Source: Fredinandcohnia aciditolerans | Lineage (GTDB): Bacteria > Bacillota > Bacilli > Bacillales > Bacillaceae_L | Direction: 5' to 3' | Length of the DNA: 64,000 bases | Assembly: GCA_003640645.1 (NCBI GenBank) | Contig: QGHH01000007.1 | Span: 106,861-170,860 of the forward strand | In this document: piece after piece, positions 35,701-45,026 of the stretch | How positions within the stretch are numbered: the first letter of the stretch is position 1 | How the letters are laid out: every line of letters starts with the position of its first letter | The notes under the pieces: model-generated | The model's database searches: none | What the model was told of the DNA's origin: nothing | Seen by the model: the letters and a program-made list of their open reading frames with translations, nothing else | Translations under genes and position numbers: made by a program

Positions 35701-36120
35701 GAAATCACTGATTGGACAATAATATATCCCTTGCATAATCGGATCAAAAAGCAACAAAGTTTACGAAAATAGCCAAATAGAAATAAGGAAAAGGTAGTAA
35801 TTGAGGTAGTAAAATCCAATTTTAATGGCTAATATAACAATAACCAAACAGGCAAAGTCCAAATTAAACATTTCCTATTTTGGTATATAGGCATCAATAG
35901 GAATTTCCTTAAAATCCCAAACTTTATTATATTCACTGCTCCACAAAATTTTTAAGCTCTATTATTAATTGCTGTTCCGAATAACTTTTTTTTTAAAAGT
36001 TCAGTTATTTAGAATTAGTGACATTTGGGAAGAAAAAATCGACAACTCGGATCGTTATCTGTAAGACCTACAAAAGAGAGAAAATAAAGAAAGTGAAGAC
36101 TAAAAAATGGAGGAAACATA
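35701..36120. other. Intergenic stretch without recognised feature
   Basis: AT-rich sequence between the GC-rich element and the AHSA1-family gene. It should contain that gene's promoter, but no clear box or operator was identified. Confidence 0.4.
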
Positions 36121-36609
36121 ATGTCAACTCAAATCAAAATTACTCATACTTTCAACGCCCCGCGTGAACTAGTATTTAAGGCATTAACTGAATCAGAACA
36201 CCTAAAGAACTGGTGGGGACCAAAAGGATGGGCATTCGAGGTTTCTAAATCAGATTTCAGTTCGGGTGGTGTCTTTCACTATAGCCAAAAACCTGCCGAC
36301 GGCAACATAATGTGGGTTAAATTTTTATACAATGAAATTATTCCGCCAGAGAAAATCATTTACACTAGTTTCTTTTCTGATGAAGAAGGTAACAACGTAC
36401 GTGCACCATTTGACGCAAGTTGGCCAATGCAAACTCTGAATACCATCACGCTAAGCGAAGACGCTGGAAAAACAACACTTACAATGATTGTGGCTCCTGT
36501 ATCCTCGACTGAGGAAGAGATTAAAACCTTCGAGGATTCAAAAGAGATGGCTCAGGAAGGATATAGTGGAACCTTTAATCAATTAGAAGAATACTTAACA
36601 AAAATATAA
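36121..36609 (+). CDS. SRPBCC/AHSA1-family protein
   Basis: This 162-residue START-like protein of the AHSA1 (activator of Hsp90 ATPase) type has the motifs ITHTFNAPRELVFKALTESE, LKNWWGPKGWAFEV and PEKIIYTSFFSDEEGN. The domain forms a hydrophobic ligand cavity. Stand-alone bacterial members are of unknown ligand and often linked to small regulators. This one has GGAGG eight bases upstream and its own terminator. Confidence 0.88.
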   Translation: MSTQIKITHTFNAPRELVFKALTESEHLKNWWGPKGWAFEVSKSDFSSGGVFHYSQKPADGNIMWVKFLYNEIIPPEKIIYTSFFSDEEGNNVRAPFDASWPMQTLNTITLSEDAGKTTLTMIVAPVSSTEEEIKTFEDSKEMAQEGYSGTFNQLEEYLTKI

Positions 36610-36629
36610 CCCGTTGAATATAGCCATAA

Positions 36630-36657
36630 CAAAAACACCGGCAACCGGTGTTTTTGT
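36630..36657 (+). terminator. Perfect terminator after AHSA1 gene
   Basis: Perfect 12-bp stem (CAAAAACACCGG with CCGGTGTTTTTG) and a three-base loop. It ends in T residues on either strand. Confidence 0.9.
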
Positions 36658-36889
36658 TACTTAAATTTTTCTTAAACAGTCCAACCAAAAGATTCAGTAC
36701 AATCCCCACTAAACCATTTATGTTTATCAACTCTTCAATCATAGTTTGAGGGAATCTGAAACAAAAACTTAATTTTCTCCTAAATTCTTTACAGCAATCA
36801 TCAAAGATTCTAGCTGCGCCTTTTCGAATGAATTAAGAGCCTATCTAAACAATCTTCAGACTGATTTTTTAATGTTGCTCACTTTCCTA

Positions 36890-37369
36890 CTATTTCGACT
36901 TCACCGGAACTGCTAACTCAACAACCGCATCCATTGGATTCCCGTTTAATAACATTTCAATGACATACGTATCTTTATACTCAAATTCAGGATGGTTGGG
37001 TAATATTTCTCCAAAAAATTGGCGGATTAATTGGTCAAATAAATTTCGGCTTGGACCTCCTTTAGCGGTAAGCACGACATATTCATTAGCCGGTAGGACC
37101 AATTGTTCCGCATCTTCAGCAACTGTCGTTGTATTTGCTCCTGCGAAATAGGATAAGCTATCACTGCTAGTTGTCCCGACTGCATAACCAATTTTGTCTC
37201 TACTTCCAGCCATTAATTCACCGAATTTGCCACTTTTTGCGAGTGACCCGAAGTGTGCTGACTTTTGTTTTGATACTTCATCTACATTCTCCATTGTTGG
37301 GAGTGAAATGTTCGTACTATAGCCGGTTAATGTTAATTCACCCATATGTTTTATAGTTAAATTTGTCAT
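36890..37369 (-). CDS. GyrI-like small-molecule-binding protein (YobU-like)
   Basis: This 159-residue protein has a GyrI/AraC effector-binding domain, with TLTGYSTNISLP at the N-terminus, IGYAVGTTSSDSLSYFAGA in the middle and an EYVVLTAKGG core strand. Such domains bind small ligands. It is transcribed divergently from a WYL regulator, 84 bases apart, as in the B. subtilis yobU-yobV pair, where YobU is a proposed effector of YobV. Function beyond ligand binding is unknown. Confidence 0.82.
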   Translation of the reverse strand: MTNLTIKHMGELTLTGYSTNISLPTMENVDEVSKQKSAHFGSLAKSGKFGELMAGSRDKIGYAVGTTSSDSLSYFAGANTTTVAEDAEQLVLPANEYVVLTAKGGPSRNLFDQLIRQFFGEILPNHPEFEYKDTYVIEMLLNGNPMDAVVELAVPVKSK

Positions 37370-37453
37370 ATTATCATTCCTCTTTTCTTAATTTATATCT
37401 ATACTATAATCAACTAACCTTGACAGCAGTCTGTCATATATTTGGAGAAAGTT

Positions 37454-38374
37454 ATGAAAATCGAACGATTAATTAGTATCATTATGATCTTATTAAAGCG
37501 AGAATTAGTCTCGGCAACAGAACTTGCTAAAACTTTTGAGGTAACAACAAGGACAATTTATCGCGATGTTGAAACGCTTAGCATGGCAAATATACCTATA
37601 TATACTGTTCCCGGAAGAGATGGCGGGATTGGACTTATGTCTACTTATAAGGTTGATAAAAAGCTACTAACCTCAAAAGATTTACAAAATATAATAACTG
37701 CCTTAAATAGTGTCGAACAATTGATTGAAAGTCCGGAAATCAAATCGACTATGACGAAAATCCGTGCCATGCAAACAGAACAATTGAACGATAAGATGGA
37801 TTTTTCCTTGCATTTTACAAACTGGCAAGGAAGTGAGGAATTGAAGGCGGTAGCGGAGTCTTTACAAGAGGCAATCCGAGACCATTTAATCGTCAAATTC
37901 GACTATTACGATGTAAACGGCACACACACTTCCCGAAAAATTGAACCCTATCACTTGATGTTTAAAGGAGAGCGCTGGTATTTACAAGGCTATAGTTATG
38001 AACGAGAGGATTTTCGTACCTTTCGATTAGCTCGCATGTCAAATATACAAATTACTAACGAAATATTTCATGCACGTGATTATGTCTTTATAGACAAAAT
38101 ACCAAAAGAAAAGCTCCCCCCATTTTACCTGGTGCGTTTGAAAGCGAATATGCGGGTTCGCGATATCATCATCGAACGCTTTGGCATTTCGGTGATTACA
38201 CCTTGTGATGAAACAACATACTATGCAGACTTACAACTTCCGAATAATGAGAATGCCTACCGTTTTTTATTACAGTTAGGTACGAATGCCCAAATTATTG
38301 AAGGTGGTATTTTTGAAAAAGAATTTTGTCATTATTTGCAAAAAGTCCTCAACCTATATGGTCTAAACCTTTAA
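37454..38374 (+). CDS. HTH-WYL transcriptional regulator (YobV/YafY-like)
   Basis: This protein of about 306 residues has an N-terminal helix-turn-helix (MKIERLISIIMILLKR, then ATELAKTFEVTTRTIYRDVE). A WYL domain follows at about 130-215, with the signature GERWYLQGYS, and a WCX-type C-terminal extension. WYL regulators respond to small ligands or nucleic acids. I choose the ATG six bases after GGAG over a TTG at 37442. It is divergent from the GyrI-like gene and likely controls it. Confidence 0.92.
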   Translation: MKIERLISIIMILLKRELVSATELAKTFEVTTRTIYRDVETLSMANIPIYTVPGRDGGIGLMSTYKVDKKLLTSKDLQNIITALNSVEQLIESPEIKSTMTKIRAMQTEQLNDKMDFSLHFTNWQGSEELKAVAESLQEAIRDHLIVKFDYYDVNGTHTSRKIEPYHLMFKGERWYLQGYSYEREDFRTFRLARMSNIQITNEIFHARDYVFIDKIPKEKLPPFYLVRLKANMRVRDIIIERFGISVITPCDETTYYADLQLPNNENAYRFLLQLGTNAQIIEGGIFEKEFCHYLQKVLNLYGLNL

Positions 38375-38393
38375 ATTAAAAATGGAGGAAGAA

Positions 38394-38442
38394 TAAAACC
38401 CAATCTTTTTTCTTGGTTTGAATAAAGATTGGGTTCTTCTAT
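38394..38442. terminator. Bidirectional terminator between convergent genes
   Basis: Perfect 12-bp stem (AACCCAATCTTT with AAAGATTGGGTT) and a 15-base loop between the WYL regulator and the histidine kinase genes, which converge here. Confidence 0.8.
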
Positions 38443-38487
38443 TTGGAATTGAATTGTTTTCTTAGATTTAAATCATTTAGTTAAAAA

Positions 38488-39393
38488 CTATCTTTTCCAT
38501 TCACAAATCATAAATAACTCATTCTCTTTTAAATGTGCGGTGAGAGTGCCACGCATTTTAGTCATTAGACTTTTAGCAATTGCTAATCCTAAACCTGTGC
38601 TTTTTTCTGTTCTCGTTTTGTCTGCTTTGTAAAATCGGTCAAATAGATAATCGATATCTTGTTCACTTAGCTCTTCAGCAGTGTTACTTATGATCAGTTG
38701 TACAGATGATGCAAGTTTTTCAAGTCGGATAGAAACATCTCCATTTGAATGCTTAATCGCATTTACCACTAAGTTTTCTATCACTCTTTTCACTGCAGAG
38801 ACGTCACCTATGATATCGATCTCTTCATCTGGAATTTGAAGAATAGGCTCAAAGCCTTGCTGTTTGAATTGCTCATAAAAGACGACCAAGACTTCTAAAA
38901 GCAATTGGTTCAATGTTATCTTTTCAGGCTTTAATGGATAATCGGCAGACTCTATGATGGATAATTCAAAAAAATCCTCTAGTAAGGCCTTTAATCTTAA
39001 CGCACCACTTTTTACTACCTTCGTATACTCTGTTTTTTTCTCTATTGATAATTCTTCTGATTCTAAAAATTGAATATACCCTAGAATTGATGTCATGGGT
39101 GTACGAATATCATGCGAAATGTTAGCGATCGCCAGCTTTAATTCATTCTCTTTCCGTCGCTTTTCTGCGTTTGCTTTTTTGGTTACATCAATTTGATTGT
39201 TTATTTCTTTCACAAGCTTTTCAATATCCTTATCAAAAAAAGCAAGGTCAATTTTCTTTTCAGTCCGATTATTATTTAACTCGTGCAATTGCTTTTTAGC
39301 TCTTTTTATTTCCTTTTTTAACAAATAATAACGAGTGAGAACAAATACAGTTATGACTATTGAAGTGACTGCGATATAGACGATGATTCTCAC
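38488..39393 (-). CDS. Sensor histidine kinase linked to ABC exporter
   Basis: This 301-residue kinase has a single N-terminal membrane segment (about 3-25) and no extracellular sensor domain. A short coiled-coil linker follows, then HisKA with the phospho-acceptor in IANISHDIRTPMTSILGY. The ATPase domain has NLVVNAIKHSNG and STGLGLAIAKSL. Kinases without a sensor domain often respond to antimicrobial peptides with help from a partner transporter. It is the last gene after the ABC exporter it probably serves. The start codon is GTG. Confidence 0.9.
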   Translation of the reverse strand: MRIIVYIAVTSIVITVFVLTRYYLLKKEIKRAKKQLHELNNNRTEKKIDLAFFDKDIEKLVKEINNQIDVTKKANAEKRRKENELKLAIANISHDIRTPMTSILGYIQFLESEELSIEKKTEYTKVVKSGALRLKALLEDFFELSIIESADYPLKPEKITLNQLLLEVLVVFYEQFKQQGFEPILQIPDEEIDIIGDVSAVKRVIENLVVNAIKHSNGDVSIRLEKLASSVQLIISNTAEELSEQDIDYLFDRFYKADKTRTEKSTGLGLAIAKSLMTKMRGTLTAHLKENELFMICEWKR

Positions 39394-39405
39394 CCGCTTT
39401 CCTAC

Positions 39406-40161
39406 TTACTTAATTTCCTTCCTTTGAAACACAAAACTACCGATAAGTCCAAAAACAAGAAAGGTTAAGATGGGTACAAGTATCAACTTAAGTAATTCTC
39501 CGGACACAAGATCAAGCTTTGTAATATCTAAATAGAGCTTAAACACTGAATTATTAAAGATTGTTTCAAATAACGAAAACTGTTGACCCAGCATATATAA
39601 AATACTGTCGAAAAGTATAAAAAATAAGATTAGAAATCCAATTGTTTTTCCACCATCAGTAAATATTATCGCAGCTAACGCCATCATAGATGCAAATGAA
39701 ACTGCGTATAAAGCCGTTAATCCTATCGTTCGAACGATAAAGCCTAAATCTGGCATGTCATTAAACCCAGATAAGATCGCTGAAACCCCAGTCATGACAA
39801 TAGGGAATATCAGTGAAATAATGGCAGCACCTATCGAAAAGACAATTAATTTAGAGGAAAAGATACGAAATCTACTGTTACCAGAAGCACACATACTTTT
39901 CATTGTACCGATTGAATATTCGCTAGAAATAAAGAAACCTGCAAGAATACATGGAACTAATCGAACAATATAATTATTTCCTCCAAGAGCTGTAAATGTG
40001 TATAATTCACTCACGGATACTGGTTCCGCACCAAATACGCCATCATTAAAAAAGATTAGCATTGGATAAAAAGCAGCAGATGCGATTAGCCCAAAGACCA
40101 ATGTCCAAAATGACCGATCCTTCCTCAGCTTAAATAACTCAAATTTCAATAGATTATCCAT
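39406..40161 (-). CDS. ABC-2 type permease (BcrB-like)
   Basis: This membrane protein of about 251 residues has six predicted segments and begins MDNLLKFELFKLRKDRSFW. A FISSEYSIGTMKSM motif near 85 is typical of ABC-2 permeases for bacitracin or lantibiotic export. The preferred start overlaps the ATPase stop by eight bases; a longer frame from 40209 would lie inside the ATPase gene and is unlikely. It forms the exporter with the preceding ATPase. Confidence 0.88.
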   Translation of the reverse strand: MDNLLKFELFKLRKDRSFWTLVFGLIASAAFYPMLIFFNDGVFGAEPVSVSELYTFTALGGNNYIVRLVPCILAGFFISSEYSIGTMKSMCASGNSRFRIFSSKLIVFSIGAAIISLIFPIVMTGVSAILSGFNDMPDLGFIVRTIGLTALYAVSFASMMALAAIIFTDGGKTIGFLILFFILFDSILYMLGQQFSLFETIFNNSVFKLYLDITKLDLVSGELLKLILVPILTFLVFGLIGSFVFQRKEIK

Positions 40162-41077
40162 GCTGAACACCACCAATCCGATTGGTAAAATACGTTTCCA
40201 GGTCTTCACCCATCGGCATAAATTGCTCGATTAATAAACCTTTATCCGTGAGTATTTTTGAAACTTTACTTGGAGCTTCCAGATGAGTGTAAAGCTTAAT
40301 TGTCCCATCAGGTAATACATCATTTTTAGTAGTTCCTAGATCAGTCTCAATGATTGTTGCTGCTCTATCTGGATTATCCACTTTTATATGAATATACTGT
40401 TGACATTTTTCATTAAGTTCGTTGGCGGTTAATTGCTCTAACAATTCTCCTTTATGAATGATTCCGTAGTGGGTAGCGAGTAAATGAAGTTCACTTAAAA
40501 TATGACTTGATATTAAGATTGTAATCCCATATTCATGATTGAGCTTCTTCAATAATTCTCTTATTTCTACAACACCCATAGGGTCAAGTCCATTAATTGG
40601 TTCATCGAGAATCAAGAATTCCGGCTCACCTAACAAAGCAATCCCAATTCCAAGTCTTTGTTTCATGCCCAATGAAAAATTCTTCGCTTTCTTTTTCCCT
40701 GTATCTTGGAGTCCAACAATCTCGAGTGTTTTTTCGATACATTCCTTCCCAGGAATCCCCTTTAATAGTCTGTGTGCTTCTAGATTGTCAGCTGCACTCA
40801 AATGCGGATACAAAGCTGGACCTTCTATAATCGTCCCAATTCGTCGCCTTGCCTCAATAAGTTCCATTTCACTACTTTGTCCAAATAATTCAATCTTTCC
40901 CGTGGTCGGAAAAGCAAGACCCGTTACTAAACGTATAAGCGTTGATTTACCTGCACCGTTTTGCCCAATAAATCCATAAATAGATCCTTTATTTATCGTA
41001 AGATTTACTTTATTAAGGGCTAATTGGTTTTTATATTGCTTTGATAGGCTATTCGTTCGAAGTACATATTCCACCAT
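40154..41077 (-). CDS. ABC transporter ATPase (BcrA-like)
   Basis: This 307-residue ATPase matches BcrA-type proteins of the same length. Walker A is GQNGAGKSTLIRL near 38, the signature is FSLGMKQRLGIGIALL, Walker B is EFLILDEPINGLDP and the H-loop is ISSHILSE. A C-terminal extension of about 90 residues is typical for this branch. It energises export of a peptide antibiotic or similar compound. It follows the response-regulator gene by 80 bases. Confidence 0.93.
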   Translation of the reverse strand: MVEYVLRTNSLSKQYKNQLALNKVNLTINKGSIYGFIGQNGAGKSTLIRLVTGLAFPTTGKIELFGQSSEMELIEARRRIGTIIEGPALYPHLSAADNLEAHRLLKGIPGKECIEKTLEIVGLQDTGKKKAKNFSLGMKQRLGIGIALLGEPEFLILDEPINGLDPMGVVEIRELLKKLNHEYGITILISSHILSELHLLATHYGIIHKGELLEQLTANELNEKCQQYIHIKVDNPDRAATIIETDLGTTKNDVLPDGTIKLYTHLEAPSKVSKILTDKGLLIEQFMPMGEDLETYFTNRIGGVQHG

Positions 41078-41157
41078 ATCATTTCCCTCCCTTTTGTGAT
41101 GCTTTTAGTATAGAAAGGAAATCATAAAAAAGAGTTAAGGAAAGTCTTAAGAAAGTC

Positions 41158-41850
41158 TTAAGTTTGCAATTTATACCCGACTCCCCAAACGGTCTCAATA
41201 TAGTCTTCATTTGGATTTGCTTTCGAAAGTTTACTTCTGAGGTTACTCATATGAACACTTATCGTATTATCATCCCCATAGTATTTCTCATTCCACACAC
41301 TCTCAAACAGATTAGCTTTCGTGAAGACTTTCTTAGGAGAGGACATAAGAAGTGTTAAGATGGCATATTCTCGTGCGGTAAAAAGAATCTCTTTTTCATT
41401 TACAATTACTGTTTGTGAGTCTGTATTGATTCTAATATCTTTATAGCTTAGCTCTTTTTTATGTGAAGCTTGGTTAAAGCGTCGATATCTGCGTAAATGG
41501 GAATCAATCCTCGCAGATACTTCTTCAATATCAAAAGGTTTTGTAATGTAATCATCTGCTCCAGTTCTTAATGCATCTATTTTTGTTTGCTTCTCACTCT
41601 TCGCTGATATAATCATGACAGGAACAGGAATTTGCTCACTTATTTTTTCAAGAAGCTCTTCCCCCGACATACCTGGCAGCATTAGATCTAGCAGCACCAA
41701 ATCCCAAACCCGATTTTCCAAGTAAATCATCGCTTCTGTTCCAGAAAATGCGGACTGAGGCACATACCCACTCTTTCTTATAATGTCGCATAATAATTTA
41801 TTGATATCATTGTCATCTTCAACAACTAAGATCTTTATTTCCTTCTCCAT
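41158..41850 (-). CDS. OmpR-family response regulator
   Basis: This 230-residue regulator has a receiver with acidic residues in VVEDDNDI, phospho-acceptor Asp in LVLLDLMLPGMSG near 56 and Lys in YITKPFD. A C-terminal winged helix follows, ending in ETVWGVGYKLQT. It is first in the order regulator, ATPase, permease, kinase. This layout suggests self-regulated resistance to a cell-envelope antibiotic. Confidence 0.95.
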   Translation of the reverse strand: MEKEIKILVVEDDNDINKLLCDIIRKSGYVPQSAFSGTEAMIYLENRVWDLVLLDLMLPGMSGEELLEKISEQIPVPVMIISAKSEKQTKIDALRTGADDYITKPFDIEEVSARIDSHLRRYRRFNQASHKKELSYKDIRINTDSQTVIVNEKEILFTAREYAILTLLMSSPKKVFTKANLFESVWNEKYYGDDNTISVHMSNLRSKLSKANPNEDYIETVWGVGYKLQT

Positions 41851-41983
41851 TTTATCGACACCTTACTTTTATTATTCATGTTTCTTATTTTATAACATAC
41901 CGATTGTTATAAAAATAGGAACAGCCTAGTAATATGGAGATTTTCACCTTTACTATTATAAGAAACCAAAATGGATTTTATCT

Positions 41984-42020
41984 AAAAAACACCTCTACTA
42001 CTAAGTAGAGGCATTATTTT
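41984..42020 (-). terminator. Terminator after the 145-residue protein gene
   Basis: CCTCTAC and GTAGAGG arms with a six-base loop, T-rich on both sides. It lies about 100 bases past the stop. Confidence 0.7.
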
Positions 42021-42115
42021 TAGGTTTTATTTGAACGAATATAGATCTAGTTCCAATGTCAGTGAGAATTTGTATTAGTTTTGATTGGAAAAACCACCCT
42101 GGATACAAAATTTAA

Positions 42116-42553
42116 TTAATTATCTTTTAACCTAACCATACACTTCACATCTTGATCATTAAAATACCATTCGACGCAATAGCCATTAGGATCAATATCA
42201 GAATATGAAATTAGCTTTTCAAAAGCTGTTCCTATGCCTTGTGGATCATTTTTAAAGTTCAATACGGTAACGGTTCTGTAGTTACCTCTTTCAATAACGA
42301 ATGATTCAAATTCATTATTTTCCTCTTCATCTTTTACTAATTTTTCTGCAGCTGCTTTGTACACAATCTTACCATTTTCCGGCCTTGATAAACCGAAGTA
42401 CCTTCTTTCTTCCGAAAAAGGAATCATTTTATGAAGTTTCTGATGGGCCTCCAAAACTCCATTTGGAAAAGACGTAGCAGTTATACAAAATACGTTAATG
42501 TCTTTTTCAATAAAAATCGTTTCCATCCTATGTATTTCTATCTCCTTCAACAT
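42116..42553 (-). CDS. Conserved protein, possibly GyrI-like
   Basis: This 145-residue soluble protein has a central SEERRYFGLSRPENGKIVYKAA stretch and a strand pattern (FESFVIERGNYRTVTVLNF) reminiscent of GyrI-like effector-binding domains. The match is loose. The first ATG carries GAAGGAG inside the frame, so the true start could be the ATG at codon 10 (42526). No neighbour explains its role. Confidence 0.65.
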   Translation of the reverse strand: MLKEIEIHRMETIFIEKDINVFCITATSFPNGVLEAHQKLHKMIPFSEERRYFGLSRPENGKIVYKAAAEKLVKDEEENNEFESFVIERGNYRTVTVLNFKNDPQGIGTAFEKLISYSDIDPNGYCVEWYFNDQDVKCMVRLKDN

Positions 42554-42645
42554 CGTTTTTTAATATAGCTCCAATTGAACAATCAAATCTATTTAAAAAC
42601 ACTCTAGCTTATTTCTGAACCACATTCTCTTTCAAGAACACGAAC

Positions 42646-43068
42646 CTAGTCCTCAATCTCCCAAGCAGGGTTCCAAACTACTTCCCACAAATGACCATCC
42701 GGATCCTGGAAATGACCAGAATATCCACCCCAAAAAGTGTCATGTGCTGGGTCCGTTATTGTTGCACCTGCTTTTTCAGCTTGCTCTAATACCTTATCTA
42801 CTTCATCTTTACTATTTACATTGTGACCAATTGTAAATTCAGTAGGACTTGCAGGAGCCTGTGTAACTTTTGCCTCATATGCAATATCTTCGCGTTTCCA
42901 AATAGCAAGTTTCAAACCTGCTTGTAGGTCAAAAAAGGCGACAGCTCCATGCTCAAATTCCTTACCTATAATACCTTCTGTTGGTAGTCCCAACCCATCA
43001 CGATAGAAATCTAATGCCTTTTCCAAATCATCTACACCTAATGTAATGACAGTGATTCTTGGTTTCAT
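42646..43068 (-). CDS. VOC-family (glyoxalase-like) protein
   Basis: This vicinal-oxygen-chelate fold protein has about 140 residues. It has a VITLGVDDLEKALDFYRDGLG start strand-helix and the C-terminal GHFQDPDGHLWEVVWNP metal-site motif. Such proteins include glyoxalases, dioxygenases and antibiotic-binding proteins, and the substrate here is unknown. I place the start at the ATG 12 bases after AAGGAGG, since an upstream TTG abuts the site. Confidence 0.87.
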   Translation of the reverse strand: MKPRITVITLGVDDLEKALDFYRDGLGLPTEGIIGKEFEHGAVAFFDLQAGLKLAIWKREDIAYEAKVTQAPASPTEFTIGHNVNSKDEVDKVLEQAEKAGATITDPAHDTFWGGYSGHFQDPDGHLWEVVWNPAWEIED

Positions 43069-43097
43069 AAATGAATTCAACCTCCTTAGCTTATATT

Positions 43098-43799
43098 TTA
43101 ATAGCCATGAAAAGCATCTTTTTTGATATTCTTTTTTGAAATACTACTATTTTGTAAGTAACTAGAGATTGAATCCACCATTGACTTCGGCCCTGCAATC
43201 AGATATTGACCATTATTCTGATAAAGAGTAGATAACTTGTCTATCTCCTGATGTAAGCCATCCCTAGAGTCAAGATACGAGATACGTATTGAATCATTGT
43301 TAGCATCAAGTTCATCTTTAAACATATACTTCTTTTCACTATCCATATAAATTAGGTGTATTGGCTTCTTACTACCATTTCCTTCTGCCTCAATTTGTTT
43401 TATGATGGATCGAAACGGTGTGATTCCAATTCCTCCAGCAATAAGAACAGTAGGATGTTCATCGTTTGCATTTAATGAACCTAAAGGTCCTGACATACCG
43501 ATTGTCATTCCCTGTTTTAGTTCTAACATTGCCTTCTTAAATTCACTTGGGTTATCACTTATTTTCATCGTTAATTTTAAAACATTTTCACTTGGAGCAG
43601 CTGCTATTGTAAATGGTTTAGTAGGATTTTTCACTTTTTTATGAGTAATACTAAACAATCCATGCTGTCCTGCTTTCCAGGTTAAATCCTCTTCTTTTTC
43701 AAATACAAAGGTATATACATCATCTGATTCTTTGTGGCTTTCGATAAAGACTAATTGTCTCTTTTTAAATACCGCAATCATATCTTGAAAAAATCCCAT
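43098..43799 (-). CDS. FAD/NAD(P)-binding ferredoxin-reductase-type oxidoreductase
   Basis: This protein of about 233 residues has the ferredoxin-NADP reductase fold. The FAD-binding barrel has KAGQHGLFSI and KPFTIAAAPSE (the usual RxYS motif is replaced). The NAD domain has IAGGIGITPFRSIIKQI and a C-terminal YLIAGPKSMVDSI. It moves electrons between NAD(P)H and an unknown acceptor. I choose the ATG after AAAGGAGATAGTGAA over an upstream frame. It lies 29 bases ahead of the VOC gene and may be co-transcribed with it. Confidence 0.87.
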   Translation of the reverse strand: MGFFQDMIAVFKKRQLVFIESHKESDDVYTFVFEKEEDLTWKAGQHGLFSITHKKVKNPTKPFTIAAAPSENVLKLTMKISDNPSEFKKAMLELKQGMTIGMSGPLGSLNANDEHPTVLIAGGIGITPFRSIIKQIEAEGNGSKKPIHLIYMDSEKKYMFKDELDANNDSIRISYLDSRDGLHQEIDKLSTLYQNNGQYLIAGPKSMVDSISSYLQNSSISKKNIKKDAFHGY

Positions 43800-43864
43800 T
43801 TCACTATCTCCTTTAAGCCTTACAGAAGCCCTCATACACTTTCTAAGGGCTACCCTATATTTTT

Positions 43865-44236
43865 TTATTTCCTCCAGAGAGTTGTACAGTTTGCCTTGTC
43901 CTTTATATTAAATTCAATCATTTTCTCAAGTAGTGTGTAGTCTACCGAACTTTTCCAAGGAATACGTATAATCTCCTTTGTGTAATCATAGCCAGCCTTT
44001 ACAATGTCATCCTCTACATGAGTAATCGTTACACTTTCAGGAGCCACAGCTAAATGCTTTTTAGAAACGCTAAATCCAATAATATATGTGCCATGATCCG
44101 TAAACATTGGTTGATTCCATTTCATTTCTTTCTTTAAATTTGGATATTTATCCGTTATCCACGTTAATACTTCTTCTGTTCTTTCTCTGTGAAAAGGGTC
44201 ATCAATCCCCGCTAAAAATTCAGCAAAAACGTCCAA
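43865..44236 (-). CDS. fra: Frataxin-like iron chaperone Fra (YdhG)
   Basis: This DUF1801-family protein of about 123 residues resembles B. subtilis Fra/YdhG throughout: MDVFAEFLAGI at the start, MKWNQPMFTDHGTYIIGFSV and SKKHLAVAPE in the middle, and a CTTLWRK end. Fra donates iron for Fe-S and heme synthesis in B. subtilis. The start is TTG, seven bases after AGGAGGG; a longer frame from 44272 extends into the preceding intergenic sequence. It follows the SRPBCC gene by 47 bases. Confidence 0.9.
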   Translation of the reverse strand: MDVFAEFLAGIDDPFHRERTEEVLTWITDKYPNLKKEMKWNQPMFTDHGTYIIGFSVSKKHLAVAPESVTITHVEDDIVKAGYDYTKEIIRIPWKSSVDYTLLEKMIEFNIKDKANCTTLWRK

Positions 44237-44282
44237 GTTATTCCCTCCTAGAATGAAAATGATGGTGTTCAAAAGTTTCGGC

Positions 44283-44675
44283 TTACAATTCCTCTAACAT
44301 TTTTTTAAGCTCTTCAATCTTATATGCCCAACCATACTTCGCACCGTTGAACGCTTGAACATTCTCATTTTCAAATCCAGTCTGCTCAAGATGTAAGTAG
44401 GTGGTTTCCCCTTCTTGTTTTAACGTCCATGTGACAATCGTGGTTACCGGACCACCTACCCATGTATAGGATAATTTATAAGGCTCGTCCACCACCAATA
44501 CTTCACTATCTACAATTAAACCGATTTCCTCATTTTGAAACTGACATTTGTATCCGACAATTGGTTTAAAATTATTTTTCATTACCCATTGTGCGAGTGT
44601 ATCGGAATTTGTTAAAGCTTCCCATACCTTTTTGATTGGACTCTTAAATTCAAAATCTAATGATAAATCTGCCAT
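44283..44675 (-). CDS. SRPBCC/AHSA1-family protein
   Basis: This 130-residue START-like protein has FEFKSPIKKVWEALTNSDTLAQWV and a C-terminal AFNGAKYGWAYKIEELKKML helix. It starts three bases after an ArsR-type regulator. The ArsR-SRPBCC pair is a common Bacillales two-gene unit in which the regulator controls the partner. The ligand is unknown. Confidence 0.9.
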   Translation of the reverse strand: MADLSLDFEFKSPIKKVWEALTNSDTLAQWVMKNNFKPIVGYKCQFQNEEIGLIVDSEVLVVDEPYKLSYTWVGGPVTTIVTWTLKQEGETTYLHLEQTGFENENVQAFNGAKYGWAYKIEELKKMLEEL

Positions 44676-44678
44676 TCT

Positions 44679-44999
44679 CTATTCCTCCAATATATTCTTA
44701 AGTAATATCGCTCTTTCATTCCAAAACTTTTCATAGAAGGATAACCAATCCTTCACTTCCTGTAAGGGAGCTGGATTTAGTCGGTACTTTGTTTCTCTAC
44801 CTACTTTACGATTAGTAACTAGATCTGCATCTTTAAGGATAGCCAAATGTTTCGATACCGCTGTCCGCCCCATTTGAAAATGAGGAGTTAGTTCGTGAAG
44901 AGGTAACTCTTCAGTACCTGCCAACAAACGTATTAATTTTCTTCTTGATGGATCTGCAATCGCTACAAAAACATCATGCTTTTGGTGAGTAGTGTTCAA
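44679..44999 (-). CDS. ArsR/SmtB-type HTH regulator
   Basis: This 106-residue winged-helix protein has IADPSRRKLIRLLAGTEELPL and the reading helix MGRTAVSKHLAILKDADLV. It has no Cys pair for metal binding, so it probably senses something other than arsenic. The start is TTG after AAGGAGGGGAGG. Two palindromes lie 28-70 bases upstream and probably form its operator. Confidence 0.92.
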   Translation of the reverse strand: MNTTHQKHDVFVAIADPSRRKLIRLLAGTEELPLHELTPHFQMGRTAVSKHLAILKDADLVTNRKVGRETKYRLNPAPLQEVKDWLSFYEKFWNERAILLKNILEE

Positions 45000-45026
45000 A
45001 ATCCTCCCCTCCTTTCAAATATAAAC

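Noticed and set aside
35293-35757. Minus-strand frame of 154 codons and plus-strand frame of 75 codons in the GC-rich element
   Set aside because: They follow hairpin-rich noncoding sequence, lack start signals and show biased composition explained by high GC.
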